A stretch of DNA of 56,703 nucleotides from assembly GCA_965603355.1 (NCBI GenBank), contig CBFDCQ010000012.1:1-56703 (forward strand). The letters are read 5' to 3'. The notes below the pieces were generated by a model. That model saw only the letters and a program-made list of their open reading frames with translations, was not told the origin of the DNA and made no database searches. Made by a program: the position numbers and the translations under genes. Shown piece after piece: positions 26,001 through 34,279 of this stretch; position 1 is the first letter of the stretch, and every line of letters starts with the position of its first letter. The stretch comes from CBFDCQ01 sp965603355 (GTDB lineage: Bacteria > Hydrogenedentota > CAZGCA01 > CBFDCQ01).

Positions 26001-26446
26001 GAGGGGCGAGATCAAAAACGGCAGTCATCCTCTTGGTGGAGGACGATCCGGACTACCAGAGGCTCACGAAACGAGCTCTGGAAGCCGGTGGCATTCCAAA
26101 CGAGCTCTTCGTCGTGGATGACGGTGAGCAGGCGCTTGACTATCTATACCGCCGAGGGGAATTTGCTGATCCAAACCTGTCTCCTAGGCCTGATCTGATT
26201 CTGCTGGACTTGAACTTGCCAAAACTCGATGGCCGTGCGGTTCTCAAAACGATAAAGCAGGATCCGGAGCTGCGCCGCATAGCTGTGGTAGTTGTGAGCA
26301 CGTCTTGTGACGAGAAGGATGTCCTGTTGAGCTACGAGCTCGGTGTTAACTCGTATGTCACCAAACCGTCTCAGATGGACAGTTTCATGAAGGCAATTAG
26401 AGATCTGCACTACTACTGGTTTGATGTTGCCATGTTATCCGGCTGA
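25997..26446 (+). CDS. Single-domain response regulator (Rcp1-like receiver)
   Basis: This 149-residue protein is a lone receiver domain. The acidic pair is in LVEDDPDY, the phosphoacceptor Asp is in LILLDLNLP, the switch Ser/Thr is in VVVSTS, and the Lys is in YVTKPSQ. The EQALDYLYRRGEF region is typical of Rcp1-type regulators that partner SHDLQEPLR-type kinases. It has no DNA-binding output domain, so it acts through protein contacts or a phosphorelay. The start overlaps the kinase stop by four bases, with GGAGGGAGA upstream. Its stop is nine bases from the stop of the convergent receiver-kinase gene. Confidence 0.93.
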   Translation: MRGARSKTAVILLVEDDPDYQRLTKRALEAGGIPNELFVVDDGEQALDYLYRRGEFADPNLSPRPDLILLDLNLPKLDGRAVLKTIKQDPELRRIAVVVVSTSCDEKDVLLSYELGVNSYVTKPSQMDSFMKAIRDLHYYWFDVAMLSG

Positions 26447-26455
26447 GAACCCCAC

Positions 26456-27592
26456 TTACTCAGCAGGAAAAGTTACATAGAAGGTAGAACCTCCTTCCGG
26501 ATTGGAATCAACCCATATTGTTCCGCCATGGTATTGCGCGATCTTCCTGCACATGGCAAGACCGATTCCGATACCCGGGTAGTCCGTCCTGCCGGCACCT
26601 CGAGCGAACATTAGAAAGATCTCGTCGGCATCTTCCTCCTCAACGCCGATCCCGTTGTCGCTGACGGCACACAACCACCAGGGGCCCTTACGATCAGCCG
26701 ACACACGAATCATGGGGGGCTCCTCGCCCCGGAATTTAATCGCGTTGCTGAGCAGGTTCTCAAACAGCCCCGCCAACAACTTGCCATCGCCCCTTACCGG
26801 AGGCAGGGGCTCGACCTCGACAGTAGCTCCTGCACTAGTTATCATGTCTTCGAGCCCGGCGCATACGTCCTGCACGACGGCCGACAAGTCAACCATTTCA
26901 ACGGGCCTGCCCTCCTTGCCCACGCGCGAATAGTCCAGCACGCTCTGCACCAACAGCTCCATGTTCTTCGCTGCGTGCAGTACGGGATTCAGCAAACGAT
27001 ACCTGAGGTCCGCGTCCTCATCTCCCGGCTCCGGCAGCTTCATCTGTTCTACTTGACAGGTTATCCCCTGCAAGCACACCTGGAGGTCGCGCGCCACAAC
27101 GTTGGCGAACTTTTCCAGGTCCAGGTTACTTCGGCGCAGTTCCGCAGTGCGTTCGCGCACGCGAAGTTCAAGCTCTTCGTTGGCCTTGCTTAGCGCCGCC
27201 CTTGCACGATGGTTCTCGATCGCGTACCGAATGGAGCGCTCGAGAAGAGCCGGCGTAATGTCCGCTTTCTCCAGGTAGTCAAACGCACCCAGCTCCATTG
27301 CCTCGATGTCCAGTTCGAAGCTGCCCCGGCCTGTGAGGAGAATGACCGGGATGTCGACGCCCAGGGCCTGCACCTCTCTGAGCAACTCAAGGCCGGTGCG
27401 CTCCCCCAGTCGATAGTCAAGCAGGCACACGTCGTGACTACCGGTCTCAATTACACGTGACGCTTCCTCAAAATCAGATGCCCATTGTACTTCAAATGGT
27501 CCCGTACGGGCCTTCTTCAAGTACCGGTTGACGAGGATATGATCCTCCTCGTCATCGTCAACAAGAAGCACTCTGACGGCCGAGTCACTCAT
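26456..27592 (-). CDS. Receiver-linked histidine kinase with degenerate H-box
   Basis: This 378-residue protein has an N-terminal receiver (about 1-125) with VDDDEEDH, the Asp in CLLDYRLG, LLTGRGS and the Lys in YLEKAD. A coiled coil (about 128-160), a HisKA-like dimerisation segment and a full ATP-binding domain (NLLSNAIKFRG, VSDNGIGV, GIGIGLAMCRK) follow. In the H-box the expected Ser-His-Asp-Leu-Gln reads Ala-Arg-Asp-Leu-Gln, so the phosphoacceptor His is Arg (codon at 27089-27091). It can bind ATP, by its motifs, but should not autophosphorylate at the usual site. It has its own strong promoter and lies tail to tail with the intact two-component pair, so it may modulate that pathway. Confidence 0.9.
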   Translation of the reverse strand: MSDSAVRVLLVDDDEEDHILVNRYLKKARTGPFEVQWASDFEEASRVIETGSHDVCLLDYRLGERTGLELLREVQALGVDIPVILLTGRGSFELDIEAMELGAFDYLEKADITPALLERSIRYAIENHRARAALSKANEELELRVRERTAELRRSNLDLEKFANVVARDLQVCLQGITCQVEQMKLPEPGDEDADLRYRLLNPVLHAAKNMELLVQSVLDYSRVGKEGRPVEMVDLSAVVQDVCAGLEDMITSAGATVEVEPLPPVRGDGKLLAGLFENLLSNAIKFRGEEPPMIRVSADRKGPWWLCAVSDNGIGVEEEDADEIFLMFARGAGRTDYPGIGIGLAMCRKIAQYHGGTIWVDSNPEGGSTFYVTFPAE

Positions 27593-27634
27593 GAGTACCC
27601 CCCTCGTGTGTACACAACCTGCCAGCCTGTCACC

Positions 27635-27663
27635 ATTATATGCGTTTTTCTGAACCTTTGCAA
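27635..27663 (-). promoter_or_regulatory. Sigma70-like promoter of the receiver-kinase gene
   Basis: On the minus strand TTGCAA and a perfect TATAAT are separated by 17 bases. The predicted transcription start near 27628 leaves a leader of about 36 bases before the ATG at 27592. Confidence 0.7.
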
Positions 27664-27777
27664 CGATTCTGAATGCCGTTTCAACGGATGCCTCGTGCTT
27701 ACACTATTGCCTCAGCAGTCGAATTCCGCCCAGACCGTACTTACGGCGGTTGTTCAATTCCCACTTAAGCCGTTCCC

Positions 27778-28509
27778 TTACTTGCCTTTAGCAAGCCGTC
27801 GCGCCAACTCCACGGGAAGCCCCGCCTCCACAACCTTCCTGGCCGCGGTCTCTATGTCGTATCCGACACGGCGAAACTCAAACAGTCTTGTCTCAGTATC
27901 AAACAGGCCGAAGGCTGCTCGCGGGTCGTGGTCACGCGGCTGGCCGACCGAGCCTGGATTGATTAGATAATGGTCACCGGAGTTAAGCGAGTATTGATTG
28001 GAGCTCTCTCCCGCGGGATGCTCGCCCCTCTCGCCAAAAAGAGATGCCCGATGGCTGTGGCCAAAGAAGCAGAGCTTGGAATTAGTCTGTCTCAGGACCT
28101 CGACGTGCCGCATCGCGTCAAGCCAGTCCATGATGTATTCGTCGCGCGACCTGGGAGATCCGTGCACGCCCAGGCACCCGCCGTCAAAAGGTAGCTGTTC
28201 CGGAGCGGTCGCCAGCCACTCCCTGTTGTCGTCGCGGATCCACTCAGAATGGTACTCCACGACCATACGGGCCTTTGTGTTGAAGAACAAAGGATCTTCC
28301 AGGCCACAAACCACGGCATCGTGGTTGCCCATCACAGTTGGAATCTGACGCTCCCGTATGATGTCGACAACCTCGTTGGGATTTGCGTTGTAGCCAACCA
28401 GGTCGCCCAGACAGACAACCGTGTCCGGTCCAATCTCGTCAAGCCTCTCAAATACGGCGAGCGTCGCTTCGAGGTTCGCGTGAAGGTCCGCGATAATGCC
28501 AATTAGCAT
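27778..28509 (-). CDS. Metallophosphoesterase (calcineurin-like)
   Basis: This protein of 243 residues begins at the canonical first strand LIGIIADLHAN. The metal-site motifs follow in order: ADLHANLEA (Asp, His), CLGDLVGYNANP (Asp), VMGNHDAV (Asn-His-Asp), GVHGSPR, FFGHSHRA and INPGSVGQPRD. This spacing matches the YfcE/MJ0936-type phosphodiesterases that act on small phosphodiesters or nucleotides. Cytoplasmic. The start is uncertain. The ATG at 28509 fits the fold, but an in-frame ATG at 28662 lies behind GGGAGGAG and a promoter, and would add 51 residues without recognisable features. Substrate unknown. Confidence 0.9.
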   Translation of the reverse strand: MLIGIIADLHANLEATLAVFERLDEIGPDTVVCLGDLVGYNANPNEVVDIIRERQIPTVMGNHDAVVCGLEDPLFFNTKARMVVEYHSEWIRDDNREWLATAPEQLPFDGGCLGVHGSPRSRDEYIMDWLDAMRHVEVLRQTNSKLCFFGHSHRASLFGERGEHPAGESSNQYSLNSGDHYLINPGSVGQPRDHDPRAAFGLFDTETRLFEFRRVGYDIETAARKVVEAGLPVELARRLAKGK

Positions 28510-28688
28510 CCGACTGCATCCCGGAAGTTCGAACCAGCCCGTGTGAGCCGGCCAGCATGTTGACGGTTCTCGATCCTGTCCGTCTTTCGTGTTCCCTCCG
28601 AGCAAACCGTCCGGCTTCGCCTCAATGGCCCCGAGGATGCCGCGCGGATCCCACGGGCCCATCGTACACTACACTCCTCCCATAGCGT

Positions 28689-28717
28689 ATCGTATCACAG
28701 AAGGTCGGAACGGTCAA
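28689..28717 (-). promoter_or_regulatory. Sigma70-like promoter upstream of the metallophosphoesterase
   Basis: On the minus strand TTGACC and TACGAT are separated by 17 bases, placing a transcription start near 28682. It is followed by GGGAGGAG at about 28673-28680. This supports either translation from the far ATG at 28662 or a leader of about 170 bases before 28509. Confidence 0.55.
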
Positions 28718-28788
28718 TTTGATGAATCATGCCGAATGTTCGTTGATGCTGCCGGTCAGACGGAGCACAGCGCTCCGGCAGGAATTAC

Positions 28789-28867
28789 GTAGGGGCCGGG
28801 CATGCCTCGCCCCAGCGACGTTGATCCGCGTGTGCGGTGAACTGCGGGTCGCCGCGGCGACCCCTAC
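28789..28867. repeat. GTAGGGG-bounded palindromic repeat element
   Basis: A 79-base unit is bounded by GTAGGGG and CCCCTAC in inverted orientation. Inside are an imperfect palindrome (28792-28813) and a perfect 18-base palindrome centred on GCCGCGGC (28846-28863). It looks like a REP/MITE-type intergenic element. It sits between the metallophosphoesterase promoter and the stop of the S74-domain gene, where it could also form a terminator hairpin. A related palindrome is at 49238-49257. Confidence 0.6.
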
Positions 28868-28877
28868 CCTTTCTCGC

Positions 28878-30017
28878 TCACTCCTTCGACATCGCCTCTT
28901 CCAGCGCCGCCAGACGCGCTTTCAGCATCCGGATTTCGGCATCTTTCTCCAGCCCGGCCTCATACAGTCCCTGGATGGCCGCAAGTGCGACGCCGTCGGC
29001 GTCAACCGTGGTGATGTGCTTCTCATCCGTGCCAAGGCCGAACGCTGCATGGAAGTCCTGGCCCATAGGTCCCATGTGAAGGTACTTGCCGTCCTCAGTC
29101 TTATAGTTCCACGTCGACATCGGCAGTGCGGCCACTTTCGCAAGCACGGCGCGGCTGTCCACCGGCTCGAAGTTCTCCTTGACGTTGCGGTCACTAGGAC
29201 CGTGTATGGCACCCCCTTCGTAGTATATGCCGCCGGACGCATGGACGTTGAACGTGTTGGCAGCGGCGCTGGTCCCTCCGCCATCGTCGCCCCACACGAA
29301 GCTGTTGTCATGGCTTGCGGTTGCATTGTATCCCGCGGCGAAACTGCGGTCGCCGGAGGCGGTGTTGCTGTAGCCGCCAGGGACGGCAGCTGCGTCGCCG
29401 GTTGCGTCGTTGGAAGAGCCACCGCCGACAGTGGACGTGTTGCCGCTGGCGGTGTTATTACGGCCGCCGCCCACCGTGCTGTTCGTGCCGCTAGCGGTGT
29501 TGCCGCTGCTTCCGCTGGTCGCGCCCATGAACGCCGTCGTCTGCGTATAGAGGTCGGCAAACTTCACCGTGGTCCCACCGAACCGGTTGATCACCACCGC
29601 ATCCGTTGCCACGCCAGTATCATATACCCGGAAGAACATCTTGCCCGAATTGATGTTTCCCCCGGTTTGCACAAGAATCTGCGCAACACGCTTGTCGGCC
29701 ACAACCGATGCCTCGTTCAGAAACATCAACTGCGCGATGTTCTTGAACGCCCCGCTGGTCTGGTTGTTGCTGAACATGAATCCGGCCGAGACGCCGGTTG
29801 ACACCGCCGTGGGCTGGCGTACAGCCACCATACGGCTGCTGCCCGACCACCCAGTGAAAGGAACTACGTAGCTGCTGTCTCCGAAGGTGGCGAAGTTACC
29901 CGACGCCGTTATCTCCCCCGTCACGTCCCAGTCGCCTACGTGCGTTTCCCCCTCGGCAACCGTCCAAACCAGAACCGCTATACCGAGCACCAACGATGTT
30001 CTCAATACTGACTTCAT
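28878..30017 (-). CDS. Secreted protein with YadA-like head repeats and S74 intramolecular chaperone domain
   Basis: This protein of 379 residues has a signal peptide (LVLGIAVLVWTVAEG). A beta-rich region follows, then tandem Asn-Thr-Ala-Ser-Gly type repeats (NTASGNTSTVGGGSSNDATG and similar, about 170-250). These resemble the trimeric autotransporter head (YadA/Hep_Hag). The C-terminus is a peptidase S74 / intramolecular chaperone domain starting at SDRNVKENFEPVD, whose Ser is the expected self-cleavage residue, with a coiled-coil tail rich in Leu and Glu. Such domains trimerise fibres of phage tails and bacterial surface proteins and are then cut off. The ATG at 30017 has AAAGGAGGGAG upstream. 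A surface fibre is likely; its binding target is unknown. Confidence 0.88.
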   Translation of the reverse strand: MKSVLRTSLVLGIAVLVWTVAEGETHVGDWDVTGEITASGNFATFGDSSYVVPFTGWSGSSRMVAVRQPTAVSTGVSAGFMFSNNQTSGAFKNIAQLMFLNEASVVADKRVAQILVQTGGNINSGKMFFRVYDTGVATDAVVINRFGGTTVKFADLYTQTTAFMGATSGSSGNTASGTNSTVGGGRNNTASGNTSTVGGGSSNDATGDAAAVPGGYSNTASGDRSFAAGYNATASHDNSFVWGDDGGGTSAAANTFNVHASGGIYYEGGAIHGPSDRNVKENFEPVDSRAVLAKVAALPMSTWNYKTEDGKYLHMGPMGQDFHAAFGLGTDEKHITTVDADGVALAAIQGLYEAGLEKDAEIRMLKARLAALEEAMSKE

Positions 30018-30128
30018 CTCACTCCCTCCTTTCTTTGTCCCCGAACAATAGAGAAAAGCGCTGCTTATCAAGCGGTTGTAGGGCGGGCAGTGCCGCGCCA
30101 CGCCGCGCGGTATTGCCCCCCGTGCAGC

Positions 30129-30157
30129 TTGCGGCCAACCTGGGATTGTGTTAAGAT
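30129..30157 (+). promoter_or_regulatory. Sigma70-like promoter of the AKR-like operon
   Basis: TTGCGG and TAAGAT are separated by 17 bases. The predicted transcription start near 30164 leaves a leader of about 78 bases. The leader holds a short GGACC...GGTCC hairpin just before the AGGAGGA ribosome binding site of the first operon gene. Confidence 0.5.
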
Positions 30158-30241
30158 CTCACCCGGCCTCGACACTGGCACATTCCAAGAAGGCTTAAAG
30201 CAGACTCGGGGAGGACCCAGCCTCGGTCCAGGAGGATTGTC

Positions 30242-31267
30242 ATGTCCGGGAACATGGATCGCCGCAGTTTCTTGAAGGGCTCTCTCATCGCGTCCGGCGC
30301 GGCTTTGGGATTGAGCCTCGAAGAGAAGGCTCTGTTGGCAAAAGCCGCAGCTGAACCGACAGATTCGGCTGTGGAAAAACCTGTCAAGGACTTTCCCACC
30401 GGCAAGATCGGTGATGTTGAGATCAGCCGGCTGATCTGCGGAGGTAATGTGATCAGCGGCTACGCTCACTGCCGGGATCTGGTCTATATATCCGACCTGC
30501 TGGTGCACTACTTCACCGACGAGAAAATTTTCGAGACTTTTGAGAAATGTGAGGAGAACGGAATAAACACGGTTGTTTCACACTTGCCTGATCTAGCCCA
30601 ATCCCCCAACGATGCGAGGAGCCTGAGACTCATCAACAAGTACCGAAACGAGCGCGGCGGAAAGATACAGTTCATTGGCCAATGCGCGCCGCGATCAGAT
30701 ACGATAGAGACAAACCTGCAGGTGGCAATCGACAGCGGCGCTGTGGGTATATTCCTTATGGGAGGATGCGGCGACCTGTGGGTCAAGAACAAGCGGCTCG
30801 ACCTGATCGGCAAGGTGGTCGATATTGTCAAACAAAATGGGCTCATAGCGGGAGTCGGCGGCCACTCGCTGCAGGTCCCTGTGGCCTGCGAGGAAGCGGG
30901 CATCGACCCCGATTTCTACGTGAAGACATTTCACCATGACAATTATTGGTCCGCTACTCCCAAGGAAAAGAGAGTGGATTTCAACGTGGATAGCGGCAGT
31001 GAACAGGACCACGACAATATCTGGTGCATCGATCCTGAAGCAACCAAGAGCTTCATGGAGAAAGTGGACAAGCCGTGGATCGCGTATAAGACCCTTGCAG
31101 CCGGGGCCATCCATCCGAGCGAAGGGTTTGAGTGGGTGTTCAAACATGGCGCCGACTTTGCTCTTGTAGGAATGTTCGACTTCCAGGTTACGGAAGACGT
31201 GATTATCGCCAAGAAGGTGCTGGCGAAGGACGACGTAAAGAACAGAACGCGTCCGTGGAGGGCGTGA
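30242..31267 (+). CDS. Tat-exported aldo/keto-reductase-like TIM-barrel protein, tandem copy 1
   Basis: This 341-residue protein has the Tat motif DRRSFLK (6-12) and a hydrophobic region, followed by EEKALLAKAA. The first strand (TGKIGDVEISRLICGGN) resembles the start of aldo/keto reductases. TIM-barrel segments follow: EENGINTVVS, FIGQCAP, SGAVGIFLMGG, LIAGVGGHS and TLAAGAIHP. The AKR catalytic segment Gly-Ile-Asn-x-x-Asp-Thr-Ala-x-x-Tyr is not conserved; here GINT is followed by VVSHLPD. It is therefore a relative with a different or unknown activity. AGGAGGA precedes the ATG. It is the most divergent of three tandem paralogues. Function unknown. Confidence 0.85.
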   Translation: MSGNMDRRSFLKGSLIASGAALGLSLEEKALLAKAAAEPTDSAVEKPVKDFPTGKIGDVEISRLICGGNVISGYAHCRDLVYISDLLVHYFTDEKIFETFEKCEENGINTVVSHLPDLAQSPNDARSLRLINKYRNERGGKIQFIGQCAPRSDTIETNLQVAIDSGAVGIFLMGGCGDLWVKNKRLDLIGKVVDIVKQNGLIAGVGGHSLQVPVACEEAGIDPDFYVKTFHHDNYWSATPKEKRVDFNVDSGSEQDHDNIWCIDPEATKSFMEKVDKPWIAYKTLAAGAIHPSEGFEWVFKHGADFALVGMFDFQVTEDVIIAKKVLAKDDVKNRTRPWRA

Positions 31268-31363
31268 GAATAGCGCTGGACCGTATGGAGCGCGGGATCG
31301 TCTGAAGTCAGCAGTGTAGGGTAGTAGGTGCGCCTGTTTTCAACTGAGACGAGGAGGTAAATT

Positions 31364-32353
31364 ATGTCAAAGGAAATGAATCGCCGCAGTTTTCTGGGAA
31401 AATCCCTTATTGCAACGACAGGTGCAGCCGCCCTGGGTTTGAGTTTCGAGGAGAAAGCGCTGCTGGCTCACCAAGCTGAAGCGGCCGAGCGTGCAGAAGC
31501 AAAAGAGGCTGTCAAAGGACTTCCGATGGGGAAGATCGGCGACCGGAAGATCAGCAGAGTTATCTGCGGCAGTAATCTTTTCGGCGGTGGAGCGCATGCG
31601 AGAGAGCTCATGTACGTCTCTCGCATAGTCGGGGACTACCATACCGACGAGAAGATCATGGAAACCCTACAGCTGTGTGAGGAGAACGGTATCAACACAA
31701 ACGTAGGCGCTATCGGAACAGTCAATGAGTACAACAGGGAACGAGGCGGCAAGATGCAGGTCATAGGGCAGCTCGGCCCGTCAGCAGAGGACCCGATAGG
31801 TGACGCGCAGGAAGCTATTGACGGGGGCGCCATAGGCGCCTTCATATGGGGCAAGAGGTCGGAGGACCTGGTTCAGGCAAACCGGCTGGATGTGATCGAG
31901 AAGTTTGCCTCCTTCCTGCAGAAGAACGGCGCGATCGCCGGCGTAGGCGCCCACGACTGGCGCGTGGTCGCGGCCTGCGAGAAAGCCGGCATAAATCTCG
32001 ATTTCTATTTCAAGACGATACACCATGACAAGTACTGGTCCGCGTACCCCAAGGAAACGAGAAGGCCGTACCGCGTTGACAGCTTCGCTCCCGATGATAA
32101 GGATTGCATGTGGGAGCAGTTTCCTGAAGAGACGATCGAGCTTATGAAAACGGTTAAAAAGCCCTGGATCGGGTATAAGGTGTTGGCGGCCGGCGCGATC
32201 CATCCGGAAGAGGGTTTCAAGTTTGCGTTCGCGGGCGGCGCGGACTTTGTCTGCGCGGGAATGTTTGACTTCCAGGTGCGAGAGGACGTGCTCATCGCGA
32301 AGAAGATGCTCACCGACGACGCTATGAAGAATCGGGCAAGGCCGTGGGCCTAG
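31364..32353 (+). CDS. Tat-exported aldo/keto-reductase-like TIM-barrel protein, tandem copy 2
   Basis: This 329-residue protein has the Tat motif NRRSFLG (5-11) and LGLSFEEKALLAHQAEAAER shared with copy 3. The barrel begins with MGKIGDRKISRVICGSNLFG. As in copy 1, GINT lacks the DTAxxYG catalytic continuation and reads NVGAIG. Segments shared with copy 3 include GSNLFGGGAHAR, EKIM(E/D)TLQLCEENGINTNVGA, YFKTIH and PWIGYKVLAAGA. GAGGAGG precedes the ATG. It lies 96 bases after copy 1 and 60 before copy 3 in the same operon. Export and triplication suggest an abundant or diversified job on extracellular sugars; the reaction is unknown. Confidence 0.87.
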   Translation: MSKEMNRRSFLGKSLIATTGAAALGLSFEEKALLAHQAEAAERAEAKEAVKGLPMGKIGDRKISRVICGSNLFGGGAHARELMYVSRIVGDYHTDEKIMETLQLCEENGINTNVGAIGTVNEYNRERGGKMQVIGQLGPSAEDPIGDAQEAIDGGAIGAFIWGKRSEDLVQANRLDVIEKFASFLQKNGAIAGVGAHDWRVVAACEKAGINLDFYFKTIHHDKYWSAYPKETRRPYRVDSFAPDDKDCMWEQFPEETIELMKTVKKPWIGYKVLAAGAIHPEEGFKFAFAGGADFVCAGMFDFQVREDVLIAKKMLTDDAMKNRARPWA

Positions 32354-32413
32354 CCTGGACGTGCTGAGCTGGCATAGCACAACCAGTGCCATTGGCAACG
32401 ATACAGGACACAG

Positions 32414-33457
32414 ATGATGTCGAAGAAGGTTGGTAGACGAGGGTTTTTCGCAAGGTCTTTGGCTGCTTCCGCTGGTGCGGCAGCTTTGGGCATGGGCTTC
32501 GAGGAGAAAGCGCTACTTGCTCACCAGGCTGAAGCGGCTGAGCGTGCAGAGAAAGAAGCGCCTGTCAAGGGTCTGCCGACGGGGAAAATCGGCGATGTCA
32601 CAATCAGCCGCGTGATCGTCGGCAGCAACCTCTTTGGTGGCGGCGCCCACGCCAGGAACCTGCAGTACGTCTCTGCCCTGATGAGCAGGTACTTCACTGA
32701 CGAAAAGATCATGGACACGCTCCAGCTCTGTGAGGAGAACGGGATCAACACCAATGTGGGCGCTGTTGATATGGTCAATGAGTACAACAAAGAACGAGGC
32801 GGTAAGATGCAGATCATCGGCCAACTCGATCCCAATGATTACGACTGGAGCGATGACAAGAATCCTGACGGTTCCGTCACGACCACCAAGGATGAGATCA
32901 GGGCAACCGTGGAGTGGGCTGCCGGCGAAGGGTGCGTGGGCGCGTTCCTGCTGGGCTGCAGGGGCGACCGGTGGGTCAAGGCCAAACGGTTTGACCTGCT
33001 TGACGAGTTCGTTTCCTGTGTGAAGAAGAACGGTATGATCGCCGGGATAGGAGGCCACGATAAGCGCGTGCCTGTGGCCTGTGAGAAAGCCGGCATAGAT
33101 GTCGATTTCTACTTTAAGACTATACATCCTGAAAGCTACTGGGGTGCGATTCGCGAAGAGGACAAGAGACCGTTCGTGGTTGATAGCTTTGGTCCCGACG
33201 ACAACGATTGCATGTGGGAGCTGTACCCTGAAGAAACGATCAACTTTATGAAGACCGTGAAGAAACCCTGGATCGGGTACAAAGTGCTCGCGGCGGGTGC
33301 GGTCCATCCGAGGGAGGCATTCAAGTTCGCGTTTGAGAACGGCGTCGATTTTGTTTGCCCGGGCATGTTCGACTGGCAGGTACGCGAGGACGTACAGATC
33401 GCGAAAAACGTGCTGGCCACAGACGCGGCGAAGAATCGGGCGCGGCCGTGGGTTTAA
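32414..33457 (+). CDS. Tat-exported aldo/keto-reductase-like TIM-barrel protein, tandem copy 3
   Basis: This 347-residue protein is closest to copy 2. The Tat motif reads GRRGFFA (7-13). The barrel begins TGKIGDVTISRVIVGSNLFG. It carries an insertion of about 18 residues in the middle (DDKNPDGSVTTTKDEIRATV region) that copy 2 lacks. The DTAxxYG catalytic segment of aldo/keto reductases is absent. The ATG is doubled (ATGATG), with a modest ACAGGA site upstream. The C-terminus ends in NRARPWV, matching NRARPWA and NRTRPWRA of the other copies, a family hallmark here. Function unknown. Confidence 0.87.
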   Translation: MMSKKVGRRGFFARSLAASAGAAALGMGFEEKALLAHQAEAAERAEKEAPVKGLPTGKIGDVTISRVIVGSNLFGGGAHARNLQYVSALMSRYFTDEKIMDTLQLCEENGINTNVGAVDMVNEYNKERGGKMQIIGQLDPNDYDWSDDKNPDGSVTTTKDEIRATVEWAAGEGCVGAFLLGCRGDRWVKAKRFDLLDEFVSCVKKNGMIAGIGGHDKRVPVACEKAGIDVDFYFKTIHPESYWGAIREEDKRPFVVDSFGPDDNDCMWELYPEETINFMKTVKKPWIGYKVLAAGAVHPREAFKFAFENGVDFVCPGMFDWQVREDVQIAKNVLATDAAKNRARPWV

Positions 33458-33544
33458 CCAAGACATCCGCACGCTCTTCTTGGCTTGTTCTACGCTGACA
33501 GTTCGGCGAGTAGGGGCAGCTTGCGGTTGAGAAGGAGATTATCA

Positions 33545-34222
33545 ATGAGAAACCGGACCATAGTGCACGGGGTGTGTCTGGTATTGCTTACGGCGGCACT
33601 TGGCTGTGCCACGCTTGCTTCAAACGGGCGAGAATGTGGAAGCTCAGCAAAAGCTGTTGCGCTGTTTGACGGCAAGACGTTCAAAGGCTGGGAAGGTAAC
33701 CTGGAATGGTTCCGTATCGAGGATCGTGCCATCGTCGCCGGTACGCTCGACAAGCAGGTTCCGCGCAACGAGTTTCTCTGCACGATCCGCGAGTACAGCG
33801 ATTTCGAGCTGCGGCTGCTGGCTAAAGCAATAGGCGAAGGGGTCAACGCCGGGATACAATTCCGCTCTCACCGCATACCCAATCATAACGAAGTGAGCGG
33901 TTACCAGGCGGATATAGGCGGCGAAAGCGGCCAATATGAAATGGTCTGGGGAAGCCTGTACGATGAGTCACGGCGTAACACGATGCTTGCCATTGCCGAC
34001 GCTAAGGAACTGGCGAAGGTGCTCAAGGCCGGCGGTTGGAACAAGTATGTGATTCGTTGCGAAGGCAACCGGATACAAATGTGGCTCAACGGTCTCCAGA
34101 CAGTCGATTACACCGAAACGGACGACTCAATTGCGTCTACCGGCATCATTGGGCTCCAGGTCCACGGCGGACCGCCCAGCGAGGCGTGGTACAAGGATAT
34201 CACGATTAAAGAGATCCGATAG
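33545..34222 (+). CDS. DUF1080 (3-keto-disaccharide hydrolase-like) lipoprotein
   Basis: This 225-residue protein has a lipoprotein signal ending in ALGC (residues about 18-21). A concanavalin-like DUF1080 fold (LFDGKTFKGWEGN, FELRLLAKAIGEGVNAGIQFR, GWNKYVIRCEGNRIQMWLNG and the closing IIGLQVHGG) follows. Related proteins hydrolyse the glycosidic bond of 3-keto-disaccharides after oxidation by a dehydrogenase. It lies between the AKR-like trio and a Tat-exported Gfo/Idh/MocA gene, the partner expected to make a keto-sugar. The ATG at 33545 has AAGGAG seven bases upstream; the frame is open 20 codons further without a site. Probably anchored outside the cytoplasm. Confidence 0.9.
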   Translation: MRNRTIVHGVCLVLLTAALGCATLASNGRECGSSAKAVALFDGKTFKGWEGNLEWFRIEDRAIVAGTLDKQVPRNEFLCTIREYSDFELRLLAKAIGEGVNAGIQFRSHRIPNHNEVSGYQADIGGESGQYEMVWGSLYDESRRNTMLAIADAKELAKVLKAGGWNKYVIRCEGNRIQMWLNGLQTVDYTETDDSIASTGIIGLQVHGGPPSEAWYKDITIKEIR

Positions 34223-34279
34223 TCTATCCAAGGAACTTGCGAGGTAAGTCGGCCCACCCCGACAAGAAAGGAATTGAGA

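Noticed and set aside
26447..26455. Terminator between the convergent regulator and receiver-kinase genes.
   Set aside because: The gap is only nine bases and no hairpin with a T-run is visible.
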